Shown here: positions 1 to 5,845 of the stretch, one piece after another | Numbering within the stretch: the first letter of the stretch is position 1 | Layout of the letters: every line of letters starts with the position of its first letter | DNA from: Caryophanales bacterium UBA7642 | GTDB lineage: Bacteria > Bacillota_I > Bacilli_A > RFN20 > CAG-288 | Assembly: GCA_002483745.1 (NCBI GenBank) | Contig: DLIM01000046.1 | Location: 1-13,487, forward strand | Direction: 5' to 3' | Length of the DNA stretch: 13,487 nucleotides | Position numbers and translations under genes: made by a program | The notes under the pieces: generated by a model | Database searches by the model: none | Told to the model about the DNA's origin: nothing | The model's input: only the letters and a program-made list of their open reading frames with translations

Positions 1-6
1 CCTAGA

Positions 7-80
7 TGGAGCAAGCGACGGGAATCGAACCCGCATAACGACCTTGGCAAGGTCGTGTTCTACCACTGAACTACGCCTGC
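7..80 (-). tRNA. tRNA-Gly (anticodon GCC), CCA encoded
   Basis: On the minus strand the sequence folds as a complete cloverleaf. The acceptor stem GCAGGCG pairs with CGCTTGC (one G-U pair), the anticodon arm is CGACC-TTGCCAA-GGTCG, and the T arm is GCGGG-TTCGATT-CCCGT. The anticodon GCC reads glycine codons GGC/GGT. The discriminator is U, usual for bacterial tRNA-Gly, and the 3' CCA is encoded at 9-7. It lies six bases downstream of tRNA-Asp and is probably processed from the same transcript. Confidence 0.97.
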
Positions 81-86
81 AACTAA

Positions 87-163
87 TGGCGGATCTAGAG
101 GGATTCGAACCCTCGGTCTTCTCCGTGACAGGGAGACGTGATAAACCGCTACACTATAGATCC
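87..163 (-). tRNA. tRNA-Asp (anticodon GTC), CCA encoded
   Basis: The minus strand gives a full cloverleaf. The acceptor stem GGATCTA pairs with TAGATCC, the anticodon loop is CTGTCAC with anticodon GTC, and the T arm is GAGGG-TTCGAAT-CCCTC. A G discriminator and an encoded CCA (89-87) follow. It is the promoter-proximal member of a two-tRNA transcript with tRNA-Gly. Confidence 0.97.
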
Positions 164-184
164 ATAAGCTTTTAGCGCTTGAAT

Positions 185-213
185 ATTATCGCAATAACGG
201 ACATTAAAATCAA
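185..213 (-). promoter_or_regulatory. sigma-A promoter of the tRNA-Asp/tRNA-Gly transcript
   Basis: Reading leftward there is a -35 box TTGATT (213-208), a 17-base spacer and a -10 box GATAAT (190-185). An A/T-rich tract resembling an UP element lies just upstream (about 214-232). The predicted transcription start is near 178, about 15 bases before the mature tRNA-Asp, a normal arrangement for a stable-RNA promoter. Confidence 0.75.
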
Positions 214-306
214 GTCTTTTTTTATTTGTTTTCTCTCTTAAGCTGTTTTATCACTATTTATGCTATAAAAAGCGCAAAAGAGGAAATAAATAGACAGTTT
301 TTCAAC

Positions 307-335
307 TTGCTCCTATCAAAAAGGAAAGTTATGTT
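307..335 (+). promoter_or_regulatory. possible hpt promoter (weak)
   Basis: TTGCTC (307-312) and TATGTT (330-335) are separated by 17 bases and would start transcription about 35 bases before hpt. Both boxes are poor matches. A competing extended -10, TGCTATAAA at 261-269, would give a leader of about 100 bases. The 164-378 gap between the divergent tRNA pair and hpt shows nothing else convincing. Confidence 0.3.
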
Positions 336-378
336 CTATATTATTAACATATTTAAATTTTAAAAAGGGGGATGCCCT

Positions 379-981
379 ATGGAAAAACTCATTCTCTCCG
401 AAGATGAGATTGTCCGTGTCTGTGATCGACTTGGCAAAGAAATTGATGCCAAACTAAAAGCTGACGATAATGGCATTCCGATTTTTGTAGGAGTCATGAA
501 TGGTGCTCTTCCTTTCATGTATGAGCTAGTCAAGCATGTCACCACTCCTTGCCAGCTTGATACAATCAAGGTTTCCTCTTATGAAGGAACTGAGACTACT
601 GGTGAAGTAAAGGTTCAGAAAGAGCCTGATCATTGCTTGGAAGGCAAAGATGTCGTATTAGTGGAGGATATTATCGATACGGGTGTTACTATGCACTTTT
701 TGAGAGCCTTCATCATGAAGAAGTACAAACCTAAGAATCTTTATGTCTGTATTCTCATCAAACGTAATAATCTGAAGATGAAATATGATGAAAATGCCGA
801 GTTCACTGGCTTGACTACTGATGAACAAAGATATATTGTTGGATTTGGATTCGACTATTATGGATTGTTCCGTAATGCTCCCTATGTTTTTGTTCCTTCT
901 ATCAAAGACATCAAGGAATGGGGCAACCTGCTCGAAGAAGATAAAGCTAAAAGCGAATTAGTTAAGAAGCATAGTAAGTAA
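379..981 (+). CDS. hpt: hypoxanthine phosphoribosyltransferase
   Basis: This 200-residue cytosolic purine-salvage enzyme would join hypoxanthine (often also guanine) to PRPP to give IMP/GMP and pyrophosphate. The diagnostic feature is the type I PRPP-binding loop VVLVEDIIDTGVT at residues 92-104, with the paired acidic residues and catalytic Asp. Also visible are the early GVMNGA segment (38-43), the flexible-loop Ser-Tyr (SSY, 66-68) and the late VGFGFDY...FRNAPYV block (154-170), which matches the family's VGYGLDY...YRNLPYI. Length is slightly above the usual 175-185 because of a charged C-terminal tail. The start is supported by the purine-rich AAAAAGGGGG run eight bases upstream; an ATG at 372 is out of frame. 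It appears monocistronic, followed by a terminator-like hairpin. Together with purA downstream it marks both salvage and interconversion of IMP. Family is certain; base preference is not visible from sequence. Confidence 0.93.
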   Translation: MEKLILSEDEIVRVCDRLGKEIDAKLKADDNGIPIFVGVMNGALPFMYELVKHVTTPCQLDTIKVSSYEGTETTGEVKVQKEPDHCLEGKDVVLVEDIIDTGVTMHFLRAFIMKKYKPKNLYVCILIKRNNLKMKYDENAEFTGLTTDEQRYIVGFGFDYYGLFRNAPYVFVPSIKDIKEWGNLLEEDKAKSELVKKHSK

Positions 982-1022
982 ATGATACCGGCTTGAGATA
1001 GCCAATATTTTTTTGTATCATT
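981..1022 (+). terminator. probable hpt terminator with nested inverted repeats
   Basis: A small hairpin, GGCT-TGAGAT-AGCC (990-1003), is followed by AATATTTTTTT (1004-1014), which is terminator-like but has only a 4-bp stem. An outer perfect 8-bp inverted repeat, AATGATAC (981-988) with GTATCATT (1015-1022), encloses both the stem and the U tract. The first base of the outer repeat is the last base of the hpt stop codon. Confidence 0.5.
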
Positions 1023-1023
1023 C

Positions 1024-1052
1024 TTGCTTATCATTAATAAGAAATCTAAAAT
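1024..1052 (+). promoter_or_regulatory. promoter of the first ABC exporter operon
   Basis: TTGCTT (1024-1029), a 17-base spacer and TAAAAT (1047-1052) form a good sigma-A promoter. Transcription would begin around 1058-1060, only about 10-12 bases before the ATG at 1070. That would leave almost no leader, in line with the lack of a Shine-Dalgarno sequence there. Confidence 0.55.
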
Positions 1053-1069
1053 AGTCTTTAATAAATCGT

Positions 1070-2845
1070 ATGAAAAAATATCGCAATCAAATTATTAAAA
1101 AACCTGAGAAGCTATCTTCTTATTTGTTTTATCAGCCCTTCTTGCTTTTAATTATCGGTATAACTGGTATTATCTATAATTTTGGAATGCTAGCTTCACC
1201 TTACTTTGAAGGCCGCCTTATCGATGGCATTCAGGACAAAGAAAGCCTTAATAGCATCTATATCCTTATCGGTATCTTTATTCTCACTATCTTTGTGGTT
1301 CAGGTAGCTAGAATACTGAAAAGATATTTTGTTAGAAGGCTAGCTAACAATGCTACCTACACCATGAGACTTAATGTCTACAACAATATTCTTAATCTGG
1401 ATTCCAAGGATCTTGACAATGCTGATGTTGGCCTTCTGCTGAGTAGAGCAATTTCGGATGTTCATAATTCGGTTGAAAGTATCAGAAAATTCACGACTGA
1501 GATCTATGATACCTGTTTTCTCTTTCTCTTCTACGCTATCTATTTGATACTTTTTGACTATCAGATGACTCTTTATGCTTTTATACCGGTTACTATATCG
1601 ATACTGGTTGCTTTTATCATGCGTAAAGCCATCTTTAGTGCTACTAGCCAAAGCCGAAAAGCCAATGGGAAACTATCCGGTAATACTTTTGATTTATTTG
1701 ACAATGCTATTACTTATCGTATTTATGGTAGAGACCAAGACAACCTAAAGAAGTATGATGAGACTCTCACGTCTTATGAGAAGAAGACTTTGAAGGCCTC
1801 CTTACTTACCGATACCATGATTCCTCTAGCTAATGCCATAGCTCTAATTGGCTTAATTCCTATAATTTTCTTTGGCTTACAGCATGTATCTAATGGTGAT
1901 AACCTGTTTGCCCCTATTCCTAAAATAATGAATGAAACTTGGACAATTGGACAATTCTCCACTTATCTTTCGACCTTTGTGCTGATGGCTTCTAAAGCTT
2001 CCCATACTGCTAAATTATTCTCCGCTATTGAAAAAGGCCTAGCTTCCTGGAAAAGAATCCAGCCGACTATGAAACCTTATAAAGGTTATCCTTCTTTAGA
2101 GACCGTGTCTTTTTCTCCGGACTTAGAAGTGAAGGATCTCAGTGTCATTGTCGATAATAAACCACTGTTTTCTAATCTCTCATTCAAAGCTTCCAAAGGC
2201 CAGATAATCGGTATCACTGGGCCAATAGCCTCAGGCAAGAGTGCCCTAGGGAAAGTCTTTATTAAGAAACTAGATTATCAAGGCAAAGTAATGCTTTTTG
2301 GTAAAGAACTAAAAGATTATTCCTTACCAGAAATAAGCGGCAGTGTTACCTATATGGGACATAAGAGCGACTTACTTACTGAGACCATCAAAGAAAATAT
2401 CGCCTTTGGTGAAAGCCGGGATGTTATTCCTTATCTGAAAGCTGTCAGCTTTGAGCCTGATATGGACAGTATGCCTCTAAGAGAAAACACTTTAGTTGGC
2501 AATGAGGGAGTTAAACTATCCGGCGGACAGCAGGAAAGAATCGCTTTAGCCAGAACTATCTATCACAAAAAGAATTTGATAATACTTGATGATCCTTTTG
2601 CCTCTGTTGACCCTCAAACCGAAAAAGAGATACTCGCTTCCTTGAAGAAAGACTTTTTAGGAACGATTGTCTTATTGATTTCCCATCGTCTGACCTCATT
2701 TAGCGATATCGATTCCGTGATTGTGATAAATGGGGATGGCACGGTAAGTGTAGGAAGACATGCCGACCTTTTAAAGAGTTCCAAAGTCTATCAGAACCTT
2801 TATCAGTTGCAGTCTTATAGTGGGGAGGTAAGCCACCATGAATGA
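1070..2845 (+). CDS. heterodimeric ABC exporter, degenerate-site half-transporter
   Basis: This 591-residue half-transporter has an N-terminal membrane domain with about six hydrophobic segments (roughly 20-43, 64-83, 149-184 as two, 250-270, 293-316) and a C-terminal ATPase domain from about 350. Visible ATPase motifs are Walker A GPIASGKS (384-391), signature LSGGQ (483-487), Walker B LIILD (503-507), D-loop SVD and switch His539. Three features are abnormal: the catalytic Glu after Walker B is Asp508, the Q-loop Gln position is His431 (YMGHKSD), and no A-loop aromatic is seen around 361. Its own ATP site is therefore expected to bind ATP but hydrolyse it poorly, while its intact LSGGQ completes the active site of the partner encoded at 2838. 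The ATG has no Shine-Dalgarno sequence; no other Met codon lies nearby. The stop overlaps the next start by eight bases. The substrate is unknown; drugs, lipids and peptides are all possible. Confidence 0.9.
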   Translation: MKKYRNQIIKKPEKLSSYLFYQPFLLLIIGITGIIYNFGMLASPYFEGRLIDGIQDKESLNSIYILIGIFILTIFVVQVARILKRYFVRRLANNATYTMRLNVYNNILNLDSKDLDNADVGLLLSRAISDVHNSVESIRKFTTEIYDTCFLFLFYAIYLILFDYQMTLYAFIPVTISILVAFIMRKAIFSATSQSRKANGKLSGNTFDLFDNAITYRIYGRDQDNLKKYDETLTSYEKKTLKASLLTDTMIPLANAIALIGLIPIIFFGLQHVSNGDNLFAPIPKIMNETWTIGQFSTYLSTFVLMASKASHTAKLFSAIEKGLASWKRIQPTMKPYKGYPSLETVSFSPDLEVKDLSVIVDNKPLFSNLSFKASKGQIIGITGPIASGKSALGKVFIKKLDYQGKVMLFGKELKDYSLPEISGSVTYMGHKSDLLTETIKENIAFGESRDVIPYLKAVSFEPDMDSMPLRENTLVGNEGVKLSGGQQERIALARTIYHKKNLIILDDPFASVDPQTEKEILASLKKDFLGTIVLLISHRLTSFSDIDSVIVINGDGTVSVGRHADLLKSSKVYQNLYQLQSYSGEVSHHE

Positions 2846-4541
2846 TTTCAAAGCTTCCCGGTTTGTTGCTCAGTTTATGAAGAAGCATATCGGAATGAGT
2901 CTAGTACTGGCTTTTGCTATCCTCGGGACTTCAATCTCCTCCCTTTTGCCTTCTTATACCCTTAAATATTTAATAGATGGTTTTCTAGAACCGGCCATCA
3001 ATGGTTCCGTCACTATTACCAATGGGAAAATCGTTGGACTATCCTTCTTATATTTCTCTACTTACCTTTTAGTCAGTCTTTTTACCATTCTTCAAAACTA
3101 CATGATAGATGTCTTCGGACAGAAACTGATTCATGAGCTTCGCTATGCCATGATTGAAAAGTCTCACCGTCTGACTAGCTCTTACTTCAGGAGAAACGGC
3201 ACTGGCAGTATGACAAGCCGTGTAACTGATGATGTCAACAGCATTGAACAGCTATTTGCCGAGGGACTAGTCTCTTTGGTAGTCAACCTTTTTAAGATCA
3301 TCGGTATCTTGATATCAGTCTTTATTTTCAGCTGGGTCTTAGGCCTAATCCTTTTTGCCATCATCCCTGTCATTTATTTCATTACCCAGGCTTTTAGGAA
3401 GAATATGCTGAAGAATCAGTTAGCTAATAGAAAAATCCTGAACGAAGAGAGCAACAATCTTTCTGAAACGATTGACTGCAATAATACTATTAAGAATCTT
3501 TCTAAAGAGGGGTATCGGGAAGAAGAGTTCAAAGGCCTTCTAAATAAAGGCTTTAAAGTAATGGACAAGACTGGCTGGTTTGATTCACTTTATGGACCGG
3601 TAATTGAAATACTTAAAGCTATCACAATCAGTGCTGTTACTTTGATTGTCTGTTATTCTCAAGATACCAACTCCATCATTGGCTTATCTATTGGTACCTT
3701 TGCTGCTGCCATTAATCTAATCTCTAATGTTTTTTCTCCAATCCAGACTATCGGCCAGGAAATTCAAACCATGCAGGAAGGTAAAAGCGGCATTGAAAGA
3801 GTAGAGAAGTTCATGAGCGAAAAAGAAATCTGCTTAAAAGAAGATTCATTAAAAGCTAACGATATCATTAATAAAAAATTCCCTTATCTCTTAGAATTCA
3901 AAGACTTGTCCTTCCATTATGATGATGGTCAGGAATTAATCTACGATGATATGAACCTTCAAGTTAAGAAACTTGAGAAGATATGTTTGATCGGTAGAAC
4001 CGGAATAGGTAAAACTACTCTCTTCCGGCTAATACTAGGTATCTTAGAACCCACCAAAGGCCAAATCCTCTTTAATGGCTATGATGTCACCAAGATTCCC
4101 GATACTGAGAAAAGAAAAATTTTTGGCTATGTCGAACAAGGGTTCAAAGCTGTTCCCGGATCGGTTATGGATCAGATAACCTTAGGCGATCAGAGCATTT
4201 CTCTTAAGGAAGTAAGAAAAGCCATGTCAGATTCCTTCCTTGATGATTATGTGATGAAGACCATCCCCAATAACTATCAGGCACCTTTCCGCGAAGAAGA
4301 CTTCTCTCAGGGACAGCTTCAGTTACTAAACTTAGCCAGAGCTACTGTTCTTAACCCTCAGCTTCTTCTCCTTGATGAAATCTCCGCTAACCTTGATAGT
4401 GAGACGGAGAAAGAAGTCATCAAGGCTTTAGCCAAAGCCAGCAATGATAGGACCGTTGTCTCTATTTCCCATCGTCTTTCAGATCAGTTAGGCTTTGATA
4501 GAGTCATCGAAGTAGAAAAAGGGAAGATAATTTCCAAATAA
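2838..4541 (+). CDS. heterodimeric ABC exporter, catalytic half-transporter
   Basis: This 567-residue partner of the preceding gene has a transmembrane domain over about residues 15-310 and an ATPase domain from about 350. Motifs are A-loop Tyr361, Walker A GRTGIGKT (386-393), Q-loop Gln434, Walker B LLLLD with catalytic Glu514, D-loop NLD (518-520) and switch His545. The signature is degraded to FSQGQ (489-493). It thus supplies the hydrolytic Walker half to the canonical site and a weak signature to the degenerate site, complementing the first subunit. The ATG lies in an ATGAATGA overlap with the upstream stop; a GGGGAGG site (2822-2828), nine bases before it, supports this start and translational coupling. 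A short hydrophilic loop (about 50-64) separates TM1 and TM2. The gene ends at a strong terminator. Exporter family is clear; the substrate cannot be read from sequence. Confidence 0.9.
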   Translation: MNDFKASRFVAQFMKKHIGMSLVLAFAILGTSISSLLPSYTLKYLIDGFLEPAINGSVTITNGKIVGLSFLYFSTYLLVSLFTILQNYMIDVFGQKLIHELRYAMIEKSHRLTSSYFRRNGTGSMTSRVTDDVNSIEQLFAEGLVSLVVNLFKIIGILISVFIFSWVLGLILFAIIPVIYFITQAFRKNMLKNQLANRKILNEESNNLSETIDCNNTIKNLSKEGYREEEFKGLLNKGFKVMDKTGWFDSLYGPVIEILKAITISAVTLIVCYSQDTNSIIGLSIGTFAAAINLISNVFSPIQTIGQEIQTMQEGKSGIERVEKFMSEKEICLKEDSLKANDIINKKFPYLLEFKDLSFHYDDGQELIYDDMNLQVKKLEKICLIGRTGIGKTTLFRLILGILEPTKGQILFNGYDVTKIPDTEKRKIFGYVEQGFKAVPGSVMDQITLGDQSISLKEVRKAMSDSFLDDYVMKTIPNNYQAPFREEDFSQGQLQLLNLARATVLNPQLLLLDEISANLDSETEKEVIKALAKASNDRTVVSISHRLSDQLGFDRVIEVEKGKIISK

Positions 4542-4547
4542 TTAAAA

Positions 4548-4590
4548 ACCGGAACTTGATTCCTTGACGAACAAAGTTCCGGTATTTTTT
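4548..4590. terminator. terminator between the ABC exporter operon and glf (probably bidirectional)
   Basis: A perfect 10-bp stem, ACCGGAACTT (4548-4557) with AAGTTCCGGT (4574-4583), has a 16-base loop and a following ATTTTTTT (4584-4591) for rightward transcription. In the leftward direction the stem is followed by TTTTTAAT, so it can also end glf transcripts. The glf stop codon (4592-4590) overlaps the rightward T tract. Confidence 0.85.
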
Positions 4591-5687
4591 TAAGCTTTCA
4601 ATTTAGCAAACAAGTCTTTGGCGGCCTTAATCGTATCATCCATATCGAAGTATTTGTATTGACCTAATCTTCCGGCAAAGATGAGCTTCTTGTCCGCTAA
4701 GGCTTTTTCCTGATATTTAGCATAGAGGTCAAGATTCTCTTTATTGTTGATCGGATAGAAAGGATCATCACCAGGCTTAAATTCTTTAGGGTATTCTCTA
4801 GTCACATAAGTGACTGGGCTTTCTCGGTAATTAAAGAATTTATGCTCAATGACTCTCGTATAAGGTACTTCTCTTTCGGTATAGTTGATGACGGCATTTC
4901 CCTGATGGTTCTCTTCCTCTAATCTGTCAGTTTCAAAACGGAGAGTACGATAAGAAAGATGCCCAAAGCAATAATCATAGAATCTATCGATTTCACCGGT
5001 ATAGATTATTTTATTGGCCTGCTTCTCTAATTCGTCCTTGTTATCTAAGAAATCAATATTCAGCTTAACTTCGATGCCTTCGAGCATTTTCTCAATGATA
5101 GCAGTATAGCCATCAACCGGTATTCCTTGGTATCGATCATTGAAGTAGTTGTTATTATAGGTGAACCTTAAAGGAAGACGCTTGATGATGGAACTAGGCA
5201 AATCCTTGCAGGCTCGGCCCCACTGCTTTTCCGTATAGCCTTTGATCAAAGTATTGAAGACATCGCTTCCAACGAGGCTTAAAGCCTGGTCTTCCAAGTT
5301 TTTGACTTCCTTGATATCAGCGGCCTTGACCTGTTGATCGATTTTCTTTTTGGCTTCCAAGGGAGTAGTGACACCCCATAAAGCGTTAAAAGTATTCATA
5401 TTGAAAGGCATATGATAGAGCTTTCCTTTAAAGAAAGCTAAAGGAGCATTGATGAAGTTATTCATCTCCCCGAAAGAAGAAAAATAGTCCCAGATTTCTT
5501 TGTCATCAGTGTGGAAAATGTGAGGACCATAGACATGAATATCAATATTATCTTTTCTTTCAGTATAGATAGCACCGGCAATAACTGGCTTTTTATCGAT
5601 AACTAAGACCTTATAGCCAGTTTTTGTAGCTAAGTTAGCAAAAGTCGCGCCAAATAAACCAGCACCAACAATTAAATAATCATACAT
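4590..5687 (-). CDS. glf: UDP-galactopyranose mutase
   Basis: This 365-residue flavoenzyme interconverts UDP-galactopyranose and UDP-galactofuranose, the donor for galactofuranose in surface glycans. Evidence is the N-terminal FAD-binding motif GAGLFG (8-13), the mutase hallmark GPHIFHT (54-60), the substrate-loop block TEKQWGR (152-158), NNNYFNDRYQGIP (178-190), the PYTRVIEHK segment with Arg278, and the C-terminal FAGRLGQYKYFDMDD (337-351). Length is typical of bacterial enzymes. I place the start at ATG 5687 because GGAGGG (5703-5698) sits ten bases upstream; a TTG at 5705 opens a slightly longer frame but overlaps that site. A small oddity is AGAIYTE (37-43) where most homologues have GGN-x-YTE. 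It stands alone: no galactofuranosyltransferase or other polysaccharide gene is in the window, so its glycan is unknown. Confidence 0.95.
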   Translation of the reverse strand: MYDYLIVGAGLFGATFANLATKTGYKVLVIDKKPVIAGAIYTERKDNIDIHVYGPHIFHTDDKEIWDYFSSFGEMNNFINAPLAFFKGKLYHMPFNMNTFNALWGVTTPLEAKKKIDQQVKAADIKEVKNLEDQALSLVGSDVFNTLIKGYTEKQWGRACKDLPSSIIKRLPLRFTYNNNYFNDRYQGIPVDGYTAIIEKMLEGIEVKLNIDFLDNKDELEKQANKIIYTGEIDRFYDYCFGHLSYRTLRFETDRLEEENHQGNAVINYTEREVPYTRVIEHKFFNYRESPVTYVTREYPKEFKPGDDPFYPINNKENLDLYAKYQEKALADKKLIFAGRLGQYKYFDMDDTIKAAKDLFAKLKA

Positions 5688-5697
5688 GCAAAGAAAA

Positions 5698-5703
5698 CCC
5701 TCC
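5698..5703 (-). promoter_or_regulatory. Shine-Dalgarno site deciding the glf start
   Basis: GGAGGG on the minus strand lies ten bases before ATG 5687, which opens the conserved MYDYLIVGAG N-terminus. The alternative TTG (5705-5703) would overlap this site, so the longer start is unlikely. Confidence 0.7.
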
Positions 5704-5739
5704 AATTAGGTTGCTTACTAAAATTTGTATTGTCTATTA

Positions 5740-5760
5740 TTCTATCCTAATGTGATAGAA
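5740..5760. repeat. 21-bp inverted repeat between divergent genes, possible operator
   Basis: TTCTATC (5740-5746) and GATAGAA (5754-5760) form a perfect 7-bp inverted repeat around the spacer CTAATGT. It sits about 40 bases upstream of the glf reading frame and about 60 before the -10 of the divergent oxidoreductase gene. A poor leftward -10, TAGAAT (5744-5739), overlaps its left arm. It has no adjoining T tract, so it does not look like a terminator. Function is unproven. Confidence 0.35.
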
Positions 5761-5820
5761 AAGAAAACCACCCCAAGAGAAATAATATTTCAAGTCTTTT
5801 TATTTTTAAGCTAAGACCAG

Positions 5821-5826
5821 TATAAT
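5821..5826 (+). promoter_or_regulatory. -10 box for the oxidoreductase-purA operon
   Basis: A perfect TATAAT lies 20 bases before the ATG at 5846. No good -35 box is seen 16-18 bases upstream; that stretch is T-rich. If used, transcription would start near 5833, giving a leader of about 13 bases that still contains the GGGAAG ribosome site (5835-5840). It also overlaps the alternative ATG at 5825, which argues against that start. Confidence 0.45.
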
Positions 5827-5845
5827 GTTTTACTGGGAAGAAAAA

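Noticed and set aside
331..350. TATGTT/AACATA partial inverted repeat upstream of hpt
   Set aside because: Only six pairs in a very A/T-rich stretch, easily expected by chance; not called as an operator.
164..378. Riboswitch or small RNA in the tRNA-hpt gap
   Set aside because: The gap holds the tRNA promoter and A/T-rich sequence; I found no purine-riboswitch core, T-box or strong hairpin.
1340..1651. 103-codon open frame antisense to the first ABC exporter gene
   Set aside because: It lies wholly inside a well-supported gene, has no ribosome site or recognisable domain, and its composition looks like a mirror of the sense codons.
2838..2845. Apparent gene overlap as a sign of frameshift or fusion of the two ABC genes
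   Set aside because: Both proteins are full-length half-transporters with all domains, and the ATGAATGA overlap with a good ribosome site is normal translational coupling.
211..5806. A shared TCAAGTCTTTTT...TATTT string at about 210-226 and 5790-5806
   Set aside because: In the tRNA promoter the reverse complement forms the -35 box and upstream A tract, but at the second site no matching leftward -10 exists. Probably chance in A/T-rich intergenic DNA.
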